From: Geodermatophilus ruber
GTDB taxonomy: Bacteria > Actinomycetota > Actinomycetes > Mycobacteriales > Geodermatophilaceae
Reading direction: 5' to 3'
DNA: 64,000 nucleotides
Assembly: GCF_900114385.1 (NCBI RefSeq)
Contig: NZ_FOSW01000003.1
Location: 434,001 to 498,000 of the forward strand
Below, one piece after another: positions 1 to 7,154 of the stretch. The notes under the pieces were generated by a model. That model made no database searches. It worked only from the letters and a program-made list of their open reading frames with translations, and was not told the origin of the DNA. Numbering within the stretch: position 1 is the stretch's first letter; each line of letters opens with the position of its first letter. Position numbers and translations under genes: made by a program.

Positions 1-135
1 CGAGCGGAGGGCCTGGTGCTCCGATCGCCGAGCCGGCCTGCGGACCTGGCGGGGACCGACCCCGTGGGTCTCAGCAGGCCGCTGCCGGGGGACCCGGAGC
101 TGCCGGCGGTCGGGCAGGTGACCACCGCACCATGA
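1..135 (+). CDS. C-terminal end of a CDS entering from the left edge (unknown product)
   Basis: Frame 1 is open from the first base to a TGA at 133-135, giving 44 residues ending in ...VGQVTTAP. Its third codon positions are almost all G or C, which is the coding signature seen throughout the window; the two other forward frames do not show this as clearly. No domain can be recognised in this short Pro/Gly-rich tail, so no function is offered. It could also be a chance open frame in high-GC DNA. Confidence 0.4.
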   Translation, partial: RAEGLVLRSPSRPADLAGTDPVGLSRPLPGDPELPAVGQVTTAP

Positions 136-563
136 CAGTCGTGGTCGGACTACCTCTCCGGTTCTCGTGTCCGTGCCGCCAGCATGACAAACGCCTGCGA
201 AGGACGCACCATTCCGGCTGGTTGCCTGCTCGACGCGGAGACGGCCAGGGGATGAGGGCGACCCGAGTGGTGTTTCAGCAGTTTCTAGCAGGTCGGTGAA
301 CAACGATCTCACAGCCGTGTGCGCGTGTCGCCCCTCGAACACCCCGGCGATGTCCGAGACCTCTCTCGGGTCGGGCTGGCGAACGACGCAGCGCCTCGCC
401 CGCGAGGTGGTCCTCACCCAGCCGACGCGGCGACGTTCCTCAGCGGAACGCCGATGTGGCCGGCCGGGGACGGCAGGTCATTCCTCGGATCAGCGTTTCC
501 TGCGGCTGGTCCACGGACACCGAAGCGACGGCAACCGCGGGTCCTTCGGCGAGGGAGCAGGCG
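136..563. other. Intergenic stretch with no recognisable gene
   Basis: This 428-base stretch has short overlapping open frames on both strands, but none has a ribosome binding site, a domain or consistent codon bias. A weak inverted repeat (GACCAC at 120-125, GTGGTC at 141-146) overlaps the end of the upstream frame. The promoter of the monooxygenase-like gene at 564 presumably lies here. I see no tRNA or other RNA gene. Confidence 0.4.
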
Positions 564-869
564 ATGATGACCGTCCTGACCACCAGCAAGCTGCGGCCCG
601 GGGGTGAGGCGGAGTGGGACGCAGCGATGCGCGAACGGTTCGAGTCCGCACAACGCAAGCCGGGCTGGGTCTCCGGCCAGTTGTTGACTCCCGAGGACGA
701 CCCCCTGTCCCGGGTGATCGTCGGCACCTGGAACAGCCGGGAGGACTGGATGGCCTGGCATGACGATCCGGCGTTCCTGGAGAAGCGCACGCTGCTGGAG
801 CGCCTGGAGTCAGCGCCCAACGTGACCCGGTGGTTCCACGTCGTGGCCGACGCCCGGGCGGGCGGCTGA
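564..869 (+). CDS. Antibiotic biosynthesis monooxygenase (ABM) domain protein
   Basis: A 101-residue single-domain protein with the dimeric alpha/beta-barrel ABM fold. The signature is an N-terminal strand (MTVLTTSKLRPGGE), a central helix ending in 'QRKPGWVSGQLL', a strand with 'VIVGTWNSREDWMAW' and a closing 'LLERLESAPNVTRWFHVV'. The ATG at 564 is chosen because a GAGGGAG ribosome site lies just upstream; the open frame extends further upstream but is not protein-like there. ABM proteins include cofactor-free oxygenases, heme-degrading enzymes and domains of unknown role, so the substrate cannot be told. The gene converges on the molybdenum-hydroxylase operon, with which no functional link is shown. 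Confidence 0.75.
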   Translation: MMTVLTTSKLRPGGEAEWDAAMRERFESAQRKPGWVSGQLLTPEDDPLSRVIVGTWNSREDWMAWHDDPAFLEKRTLLERLESAPNVTRWFHVVADARAGG

Positions 870-926
870 CACACCTGGCCGTACTGGGTTCGGGCCGGCG
901 CGACGTCCACCGCTCCACGAGCAGCG

Positions 927-2090
927 TCAGACCCTGCGCGCGGAGGTGGCGTGCCCCGCGACGACGGCCGCCAGCTCGTCCAGGCTCGCCACGTTGTGCC
1001 CGGCCAGGAAGAGGTCGAGGTGCGGCAGCGCGGCGGCCATGCCCCGCGCCAGTGGCCGGTAGCGAGGATCGCCCTTGAGCGGGTTCAACCACACCAGCCG
1101 GTGCGCGAGCCGGGACAGCCGGGCGGTGGCCTCCCCCAGCAGCCGCGGGTCGTCGCGGTCGAGGCCGTCGGAGCAGATCACCACGATCGCCCCGCGCAGC
1201 GCCGCGTGCCCGCGCCGGCGCTCGAGCAGCTGGGTCACGGACGTGGCCAGCCGGGTGCCGCCGTCCCAGTCGGCCACCCGGCGCCCGACCTCGTCGAGCG
1301 CCCGGTCCGCCGAGTCGTGCCGGAGCGCGTCGGTCACCCGGCTCAGCCGCACGCCGACGGTGAACACCTCGACCCGGTGGCCGGCGTGCAGCAGCGCGTG
1401 CCCGAACCGGAGGAGCGCGTGCGCATACGGGGTCATGGAGCCGGAGACGTCGATGACGAGGGTGACCGGCCGCTGCCGGACCCGGCGGCGGCGCCGGCCG
1501 AGGCGCGCGGGCTCCCCGTCGGTGGCCAGCGACCGGCGCAGGGTCTTGCGCATGTCCAGATACCGACCGCTCGGTGCGCGCCGCCGCCGCCGGCTCAGCC
1601 GCCGGGGCAGGCGGACCCGCAGGCGGCGGATGAGCAGCGCTGCGACCCGCCGTTCCTCAGCCGTCATCCGGGCGAAGGACTTCTGCCGCAGCCGCTCGGC
1701 CTCGCTGGCCTCGACCCGGGCCTCCTCCGGCAGGTCGAGCAGCTCCTCCCCCGCCAGGTCCAGCGCCAGGCGCGCCAGCGGTTCGCTCTCGGTGTCCAGC
1801 ACGCTCGGTGGGGGGTCAGCCGGCGCGGTCGGGAGCGGGTCGCCGGCGGCGGGGGCGAAGAACTCGGCGAAGGCGCGGGTGTAGGCCGGGACCTGGGCGA
1901 CGTCGGTGGCCAGCACGGCCCGCCCGGCCCAGTAGAGCTCGGCGGGAGTCGTCGGGCGGAGCAGGTAGAGGGCCTCGAGGAAGGCCGCGGTCTGCGGCGG
2001 ACCCACCGGCACACCACGGCGTCGGAGCAGGACGGTGAACTCCGCACAGACCCGGGTGAGGTCCTCGGGTCCCCGTTCCGGCGCCGCCAC
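927..2090 (-). CDS. CoxE-like VWA domain protein
   Basis: A 387-residue protein of the CoxE family. The N-terminal half is Arg/Pro rich. The C-terminal half is a von Willebrand factor A domain with the metal-ion-dependent adhesion site: 'VIDVSGSMTPY' (DxSxS), a conserved Thr in 'DWDGGTRLATS', and an Asp in 'VICSDGLDRDD'. CoxE works with the MoxR ATPase CoxD in post-translational maturation of molybdenum hydroxylases (cofactor sulfuration/metal insertion in the Oligotropha CO dehydrogenase). It is the last gene of the minus-strand operon, starting 6 bases after the stop of the MoxR gene, so the two are almost surely co-translated. Closest alternative: a generic VWA partner of another MoxR ATPase. 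Confidence 0.85.
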   Translation of the reverse strand: MAAPERGPEDLTRVCAEFTVLLRRRGVPVGPPQTAAFLEALYLLRPTTPAELYWAGRAVLATDVAQVPAYTRAFAEFFAPAAGDPLPTAPADPPPSVLDTESEPLARLALDLAGEELLDLPEEARVEASEAERLRQKSFARMTAEERRVAALLIRRLRVRLPRRLSRRRRRAPSGRYLDMRKTLRRSLATDGEPARLGRRRRRVRQRPVTLVIDVSGSMTPYAHALLRFGHALLHAGHRVEVFTVGVRLSRVTDALRHDSADRALDEVGRRVADWDGGTRLATSVTQLLERRRGHAALRGAIVVICSDGLDRDDPRLLGEATARLSRLAHRLVWLNPLKGDPRYRPLARGMAAALPHLDLFLAGHNVASLDELAAVVAGHATSARRV

Positions 2091-2096
2091 CGGAGG

Positions 2097-2984
2097 TCAG
2101 GACTCCGGCTCGGGGATGACGTCGTCGATGGCCTCGGCCACGGTCTGCTGGTCGTCGACGTCCTTGACCAGCGCCGCCAGCGTGTCGAGCGCCGTCTGCC
2201 GGTCCAGCTTGGCCAGCCCGAGCATGTGCAGCGCACTGGCCCAGTCCACCGCCTCCCCGACCCCCGGACGGTTGACCAGATCCAGCCCCCGGATGCGGGC
2301 CACCGCACCGGCGACCTCCGCGGCCAGGGGCTCGGGGACCTGCGGGGCCCGCACCCGCAGGATGGCGAGTTCCCGTTCCGCGTCCGGGTGGGCCACCCAG
2401 CTGTAGAGACACCGCCGGCGGACGGCGTTGTGCAGGTCGCGGGTGCGGTTGGAGGTCAGGACCACCAGCGGCCGGCTCGGCGCACGGATGCGGCCGAACT
2501 CGGGGATGGTGACCGAGAAGTCCGACAGCATCTCCAGCAGGAACGCCTCGAACTCGTCGTCGGCCCGGTCGAGCTCGTCGATGAGGAGGACGGAGCCCGC
2601 CCCCAGCTCGAGCGCGGTGAGCAGCGGCCGCGGCAGCAGGTACTCCCGCGTGAAGACGTCGGCGTGCGCCGCGCCCTCGCGCACGGCCAGGAGCTGACGC
2701 GCGTAGTGCCAGTCGTAGAGGGCCTGGCTGGTGTCGATGCCCTCGTAGCACTGCAGGCGGATCAGCTCCCGGTCCAGCAGCTGGGCCAGGGCGAGCGCGA
2801 TCTCGGTCTTGCCGACGCCGTTCTCCCCCTCCAGCAGCAGCGGACGGCCCATGCGCAGGGCGAGGAACGCCGCCATGGCCAGCCCCTCGTCGGCGAGGTA
2901 GTCCACGCCGGCCAGCGCCCGCTGGAGATCGGGCACCGAGCCGAACTGGCCGTCGGCCCCCGGCGCGGGAGGGGTCCTGGTCAT
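2097..2984 (-). CDS. CoxD-like MoxR family AAA+ ATPase
   Basis: A 295-residue MoxR-type AAA+ ATPase. Walker A is 'GENGVGKTE' near residue 50, Walker B is 'VLLIDELDRAD' near residue 120, followed by sensor 1 in 'VVLTSNRTRDLHNA' and an arginine-finger/sensor 2 region. In CO dehydrogenase clusters CoxD is a membrane-associated chaperone ATPase that unfolds the apo-enzyme so the Cu/Mo site can be built; other MoxR proteins perform similar maturation. The start ATG at 2984 overlaps the TGA of a 24-codon mini-frame (ATGA), and the 3' end abuts the VWA gene. A perfect 30-bp palindrome lies just upstream and may tune its expression relative to the enzyme subunits. Confidence 0.88.
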   Translation of the reverse strand: MTRTPPAPGADGQFGSVPDLQRALAGVDYLADEGLAMAAFLALRMGRPLLLEGENGVGKTEIALALAQLLDRELIRLQCYEGIDTSQALYDWHYARQLLAVREGAAHADVFTREYLLPRPLLTALELGAGSVLLIDELDRADDEFEAFLLEMLSDFSVTIPEFGRIRAPSRPLVVLTSNRTRDLHNAVRRRCLYSWVAHPDAERELAILRVRAPQVPEPLAAEVAGAVARIRGLDLVNRPGVGEAVDWASALHMLGLAKLDRQTALDTLAALVKDVDDQQTVAEAIDDVIPEPES

Positions 2985-3055
2985 GCGGGGTCGTCCTCCC
3001 GTCCCCGGCCACCCGCGGGTGGCCGGGGACGCAGGAAGGAGTCGCGCAGCTCCAT
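2981..3055 (-). CDS. 24-codon mini-ORF coupling the Mo subunit gene to the MoxR gene
   Basis: Its ATG (3055-3053) shares a base with the TGA of the upstream molybdenum-subunit gene (TGATG), and its own TGA (2983-2981) overlaps the ATG of the MoxR gene (ATGA). It begins MELRDSF, which resembles the usual opening of CoxG proteins, then turns Pro/Arg/Gly rich. The reading seen here could be a remnant of a deleted coxG, a translational bridge that lets ribosomes pass the 3001-3030 hairpin, or chance. No independent function is claimed. Confidence 0.35.
   Translation of the reverse strand: MELRDSFLRPRPPAGGRGREDDPA
3001..3030 (-). promoter_or_regulatory. Perfect 30-bp palindrome at the Mo-subunit/MoxR junction
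   Basis: GTCCCCGGCCACC at 3001-3013 is mirrored exactly by GGTGGCCGGGGAC at 3018-3030, and the four centre bases CGCG are also self-complementary. The transcript would form a very stable hairpin just after the large subunit gene, 17 bases before the MoxR start. No U-tract follows in the minus-strand transcript, so it is more likely an mRNA-stability or attenuation element that lowers moxR/VWA expression than a full terminator. Confidence 0.6.
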
Positions 3056-5511
3056 CAGTCGGCCTTCTGCTCCTGCCGGGCCGCCTGGACCGCGGCCACG
3101 ATGTCCGCCGGCCTGACCGGCAGGTTCCGGACGCGCATGCCGTACTCGCGCAGCGCGTCGTCGATCGCCGCGGAGATGACCGCGGGGGTGGCCATCCGGC
3201 CGCCCTCGCCGCCGCCCTTGATGCCGAACTCGGTGTAGGGGGACGGCGTCTCCACGTGGCCGAGCTTCATCGGCGGCACCTCGGTCGCCGACGGGACGAG
3301 GTACTCCCAGAAGCTGGAGGACTTGAACTGACCGTCGGAGTCGTAGACGAGCTCCTCGAGCTGGGCGGTGCCCACGCCCTGCGCGGTGCCGCCGGTGACG
3401 TGGCCGCCCAGGGTGATCGGGTTGACGATCGTGCCGGCGTCGTGGACGGCGACGTAGTCCAGCCACGTCGTCATCCCGGTCTCCGGGTCGACCTCCATCA
3501 CCGCGATGTGGCAGTTGTGGCCCATGATCGGGTAGAAGATCCCGAGGTCACTGCGGTCAGGGGACGGCAGCGTCGTCAGCGGGTGGTCGTAGGTGTACGC
3601 CTCCTCGAGGCCACTGGTCATGCCGGGCGGCAGGTTCAGGGCGAAGAAGTAGGCCGTCAGCGCCACCTCGGCGAGGCTCTGCCCCAGCTCGGGAGCGCCC
3701 TTGACCTGCACGCGCCCATCGGTGATCTCCATGTCCTCCGGGGGCACCTCGAGGGTGTGCGCGGCGATCTCGATGATCTTCTTCTGCAGCTTCTTCGCCG
3801 CGCCGCGGATCGCGCCGGTGACCATGACGGTGAACCGGCTGCCGCCCGGGCCGGTGCCGGGCAGCGCGTGGGCCGAGTCCGCGTACCGGATGTTGACCGT
3901 GGACGGGTCGACGCCGAACTCCTCGGCCACGACCATCGCGGCGACCGTCTCGGGGCTGTTGCCCCACATGGCCTGCGAGTGCAGGAGGACCTGGAACTCA
4001 CCGGCCGGGTCGACGGTGATCGTGGCGCTCTCCGGGCTGGAGGTGATCGGGAACGCCGGCTCGTCGAACCAGTACCAGAACTCCGTGGAGCTGAAGACGC
4101 TGCGCTCCTGCGTGGTGGCCAGGCCGATGCCGATGTAGCGGCCCTCCTCCTCACGCAGCCGCTTCTGCTCCTTCCGCCAGTGCTCGAGGTCGATCATCGA
4201 CAGCGCCTTGTCGAGCACCGCGGGGTAGTCGCCGCTGTCGTAGAGGTTGCCCCCGGGGATCTTGTAGGGGAACTCGTCGGGCTGGATGAAGTTCTTCCGG
4301 CGGATCTCCTCCGGCGCCATCCCGAGCCGCTCGGCGGCCTGGTCGATCAGCCGCTCCAGCACCCAGTTCTGCACCTCCGAGCCGAAGCCGCGGTAGGCGC
4401 CCTGCTGGCACTTGTTGGTGAGCACTGCGCGCAGGCCGTAGCGCAGGTTCTTGATCCGGTAGGGACCGACGCCCTGGGACAGCGCGTTGCCGTGCGTGCC
4501 GACGCCGAACTGCAGGTAGGCGCCGTAGTCGTCGACCACGTCGATGTCGAGGCCGAGGAGGATGCCGTCGGAGGTGACCGCCAGCTTCGCGTCGTAGTAC
4601 CGGTCCGACGCGTGGTGGTCGGAGTTCATGATGTGGTCGAAGCGGTCCTCGATGTAGGAGACCGGCCGGTTGACCTGCAGCGCCAGGAAGCCGGCGAGCG
4701 TGGGCACCTTGTGCGCGGTGAACTTGCTGCCGAAGCTGCCCCCGGCCGGGACCGGCGAGATCGTGACCCGGTTGCTCGGCACGTTGAGCGCGGTCGCGAT
4801 CAGCCACACGAAGTAGCTGAAGTTCATCGAGTTGCAGAAGATCTCGAGGACGCCGTTCAGCCCCGGCCGGGCGATGGCCCCCGTGGTCTCCAGCGGCATG
4901 CCGGCCGAGCGGCCCCAGTGCAGCGTGTCGGAGACGACGAGGTCGGCCTGGGCGAAGGCGTCGTCCACCTCACCGAAGGTGAACGTGCGCTCGTAGGCGA
5001 GGTTGCTGCCGTGCTCCTCGTGGAGGAGGGCGGCGTCCTCCTGCAGCGCCTTCATCGGGTCGACCACCGGCGGGAGCTCCTCGAACTCCACCTTCAGCGC
5101 GTCGACGCCGTCCTCGGCGAGGTAGCGGCTCTCGGCGATCACCGCGACCACGGCCTCCCCGACGTAGCGGACCTTGTCCACGGCGAGCGGGTACTGGGGG
5201 ATCGTCGTCGGGCCGAAGTTCATGCAGGGGTTCATCTTCGCCTTGCAGTCCTCACCGGTGACCACGGCGACGACGCCGGGGATGGCGAGGGCGGCGGTGG
5301 CGTCGATGGAGACGATCCGGCCGTGCGGGACCGGGCTGCGGTAGATGGCCGCGTGCAGCAGTCCGGGGATCTTCTGGTCGGCGATGAAGCCGCCTCGGCC
5401 GGTGAGCAGACGCGGGTCCTCGACCCGCTTCATGCTGCGGCCGATCCACTTGCGCTTGGGCTGGCCGTCCGGAGCGGCGTCGACCGCGGCGGGGGTGATG
5501 TCGGTGGTCAT
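3055..5511 (-). CDS. Xanthine-dehydrogenase-family molybdopterin-binding subunit (CoxL-like)
   Basis: An 818-residue large subunit of a three-component molybdenum hydroxylase. The N-terminal 'RSMKRVEDPRLLTGRGGFIAD' is the standard opening of CoxL-like proteins, and 'GGSFGSKF' and the C-terminal 'IKGGGEGG' with the catalytic Glu are Mo-cofactor motifs. The active-site loop reads AYRGFGS. Form I CO dehydrogenase has AYRCSFR and form II has AYRGAGR, so this enzyme is not a typical CO dehydrogenase; a C-H hydroxylase acting on an N-heterocycle, aldehyde or similar substrate is more likely. The stop of the small subunit gene lies 4 bases upstream of its start. FAD and [2Fe-2S] partners are encoded immediately upstream in the same operon. 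Confidence 0.92.
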   Translation of the reverse strand: MTTDITPAAVDAAPDGQPKRKWIGRSMKRVEDPRLLTGRGGFIADQKIPGLLHAAIYRSPVPHGRIVSIDATAALAIPGVVAVVTGEDCKAKMNPCMNFGPTTIPQYPLAVDKVRYVGEAVVAVIAESRYLAEDGVDALKVEFEELPPVVDPMKALQEDAALLHEEHGSNLAYERTFTFGEVDDAFAQADLVVSDTLHWGRSAGMPLETTGAIARPGLNGVLEIFCNSMNFSYFVWLIATALNVPSNRVTISPVPAGGSFGSKFTAHKVPTLAGFLALQVNRPVSYIEDRFDHIMNSDHHASDRYYDAKLAVTSDGILLGLDIDVVDDYGAYLQFGVGTHGNALSQGVGPYRIKNLRYGLRAVLTNKCQQGAYRGFGSEVQNWVLERLIDQAAERLGMAPEEIRRKNFIQPDEFPYKIPGGNLYDSGDYPAVLDKALSMIDLEHWRKEQKRLREEEGRYIGIGLATTQERSVFSSTEFWYWFDEPAFPITSSPESATITVDPAGEFQVLLHSQAMWGNSPETVAAMVVAEEFGVDPSTVNIRYADSAHALPGTGPGGSRFTVMVTGAIRGAAKKLQKKIIEIAAHTLEVPPEDMEITDGRVQVKGAPELGQSLAEVALTAYFFALNLPPGMTSGLEEAYTYDHPLTTLPSPDRSDLGIFYPIMGHNCHIAVMEVDPETGMTTWLDYVAVHDAGTIVNPITLGGHVTGGTAQGVGTAQLEELVYDSDGQFKSSSFWEYLVPSATEVPPMKLGHVETPSPYTEFGIKGGGEGGRMATPAVISAAIDDALREYGMRVRNLPVRPADIVAAVQAARQEQKAD

Positions 5512-5515
5512 CGCG

Positions 5516-6091
5516 TCACGCTCCCGGGTGCGGGTCGGTGGAGCCGCCGGTGCCGGTCCCCGAGGCGATGGGGGCGGGCGAGCCGGCGTAGAGCTTGCGG
5601 GCGGCGCACTGCACGGCGTTGACGATGTTCTGGTAGCCGGTGCAGCGGCAGAGGATGCCGGAGATCTCCTGCCGGACCTCCTCGTCGGTGCGCTCGCGGC
5701 GCTCCTCGAGGATCTCCTTGGTGCGCAGCACCATGGCCGGGGTGCAGAAGCCGCACTGCAGGCCGTGCTCCTCGTGGAACGCCTGCTGGATCGGGTGCAG
5801 ATCGTTCGGGTCGCCCGACAGGCTCTCGACCGTCTCCACGTCGTGGCCGTCGGCCTGGACGGCCAGCAGCAGGCAGGCGCGCACCGACTGGCCGTCGAGC
5901 AGCACGGTGCAGGCGCCGCAGACGCCGTGCTCGCAGCCGAGGTGGACGCTCACCAGGTCCAGTTCGTCGCGGAGCCAGTCGGCGAGGGTGGTGCGGGTGT
6001 CGACGGCGCGGGTCACGTCGCGGCCGTTGATACGCGCGGTGATCACCCGCTGCACGGTCGGGTCGGCTCCCATGTGGGCCTGGGTCGTCAC
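5516..6091 (-). CDS. (2Fe-2S)-binding subunit of molybdenum hydroxylase (CoxS-like)
   Basis: A 191-residue electron-transfer subunit. The plant-type ferredoxin half carries 'CEHGVCGACTV' plus a downstream Cys ('VRACLLLA'). The four-helix half carries 'CGFCTPAMV' and 'CRCTGYQNIV', the ligands of the second [2Fe-2S] cluster. It is slightly longer than usual (about 160) because of a Gly/Pro-rich tail. I place the start at GTG 6091 because an AGGAAGGAG site lies 7 bases upstream and the GTG overlaps the TGA of the FAD subunit gene (GTGA); an ATG at 6073 is the alternative. It passes electrons from the Mo site to FAD. Confidence 0.92.
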   Translation of the reverse strand: MTTQAHMGADPTVQRVITARINGRDVTRAVDTRTTLADWLRDELDLVSVHLGCEHGVCGACTVLLDGQSVRACLLLAVQADGHDVETVESLSGDPNDLHPIQQAFHEEHGLQCGFCTPAMVLRTKEILEERRERTDEEVRQEISGILCRCTGYQNIVNAVQCAARKLYAGSPAPIASGTGTGGSTDPHPGA

Positions 6092-6969
6092 GGACGATCT
6101 CCTTCCTGGGCTCGCTGCACCGCTGCGAGAACGGCGCGCTGGGTGACGGTGATGGCGAGATGCCGGCGGTAGCCGAGCGTGGCGTGCACGTCGTCGGCGC
6201 GGTCGACCTGCTGCTCGACGGCCCGGGCGGCCGCGGCGACGGCGTCGGCGGTGGGCACCTGGCCGAGCAGCTGGGCCTCGGTCTCCGCCGCGCGCACCGG
6301 GTGGTCGGTGATGCTGGTCAGGCCGATCGCGATGGAGGCGACACGGCCGGCGTCGTCCAGACGCAGCTGGGCGGCGGCGGCGGCCATGGCGCGATCCCCT
6401 TCGCGCCGGGCGACCTCGACGAATCCCCAGCCGGCGTCTGCGGGCGTGAGCGGGAAGCGCACCGCCACCAGCAGTTCGTCCGGCGCGATGCTGGTGGTCC
6501 CTCTCCCGGTGAAGAAGTCCCGCGCGGCTTCGACCCGGCGGCCGGCCGGTCCCTCGATGACCATCTCGGCGTCCAGGGTGACCGCGGCGGTGGGGAGTTC
6601 CGCCCACGGGTCGGCCTGGGCCATGCTGCCGCCGACGGTACCGCGGTGCCGGTTCTCGACGTGCCCGATGTGGTGGGTGACGCCGGTCAGCAGCGGCACC
6701 GCACGCCGGACGGCCGGGTCGGTCTCCAGCCGGTGCTGGCGCACCAGAGCACCGAGCTCGAGGTGGGTCGGTCCGACCTGGAGTTCCTGCAGCGACGTGA
6801 TGCGATTGATGTCCAGCAGTGCGTCGGGCCTGGTGCGGCGGGTGTTGAGGTCCTGCATCAGGCTCTGCCCTCCGGCCAGCACCAGAGCATCGGTCCCGAA
6901 CCGGCTCTTCAGCTCGACCGCCTCGGCGACGCTGGCCGGGTCGTAGTAGGCGAAACGTGGCGGCTTCAT
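6088..6969 (-). CDS. FAD-binding subunit of molybdenum hydroxylase (CoxM-like)
   Basis: A 293-residue FAD subunit of the CoxM/XdhB type, first gene of the operon. The two FAD-pyrophosphate motifs are visible: 'LAGGQSLMQDLNTR' near residue 30 and 'HRGTVGGSMAQADPW' near residue 110. The C-terminal third is the CO dehydrogenase flavoprotein C-terminal domain. Its order M-S-L followed by MoxR and VWA genes matches cox-type clusters. Transcription would begin in the 6970-7154 region shared with the divergent regulator gene. Confidence 0.92.
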   Translation of the reverse strand: MKPPRFAYYDPASVAEAVELKSRFGTDALVLAGGQSLMQDLNTRRTRPDALLDINRITSLQELQVGPTHLELGALVRQHRLETDPAVRRAVPLLTGVTHHIGHVENRHRGTVGGSMAQADPWAELPTAAVTLDAEMVIEGPAGRRVEAARDFFTGRGTTSIAPDELLVAVRFPLTPADAGWGFVEVARREGDRAMAAAAAQLRLDDAGRVASIAIGLTSITDHPVRAAETEAQLLGQVPTADAVAAAARAVEQQVDRADDVHATLGYRRHLAITVTQRAVLAAVQRAQEGDRP

Positions 6970-7069
6970 CGTGCTCCTCTGCGCCGCACCGGTGCGGCGG
7001 AGTGCCGCCCGGTGGAGGACGAAGGTGTGCTCAGCGGGCGCGGCGCGCCCGCGTGCTGTGATCCGGACT

Positions 7070-7149
7070 CCACTGTGCCGCGCGTCACTGGTGATCCCTA
7101 TGGGCAGTCACACTGCATCGCGGCGCCGGAGTGTGGCGTGGCACAGTGG
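7070..7149. promoter_or_regulatory. Divergent promoter region with paired inverted repeats
   Basis: CCACTGTGCC at 7070-7079 is the exact reverse complement of GGCACAGTGG at 7140-7149, 70 bp apart. Midway lies a smaller dyad, GCAGT-cac-ACTGC (7104-7116). The elements sit between the molybdenum-hydroxylase operon (leftward) and the GAF/PucR regulator gene (rightward). Paired distant half-sites with a central dyad suit an oligomeric autoregulator that controls both directions. Regulator binding is inference. Confidence 0.5.
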
Positions 7150-7154
7150 ATGGG

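Noticed and set aside
951..5622. Long plus-strand open frames opposite the molybdenum-hydroxylase genes
   Set aside because: They are Arg/Gly/Val-rich antisense shadows of real genes with no domains, a common artefact in high-GC DNA.
927..6969. Aerobic carbon monoxide dehydrogenase operon (coxMSLDE)
   Set aside because: Subunit and accessory gene order fits, but the active-site loop AYRGFG differs from both recognised CO dehydrogenase forms, so CO oxidation is not supported.
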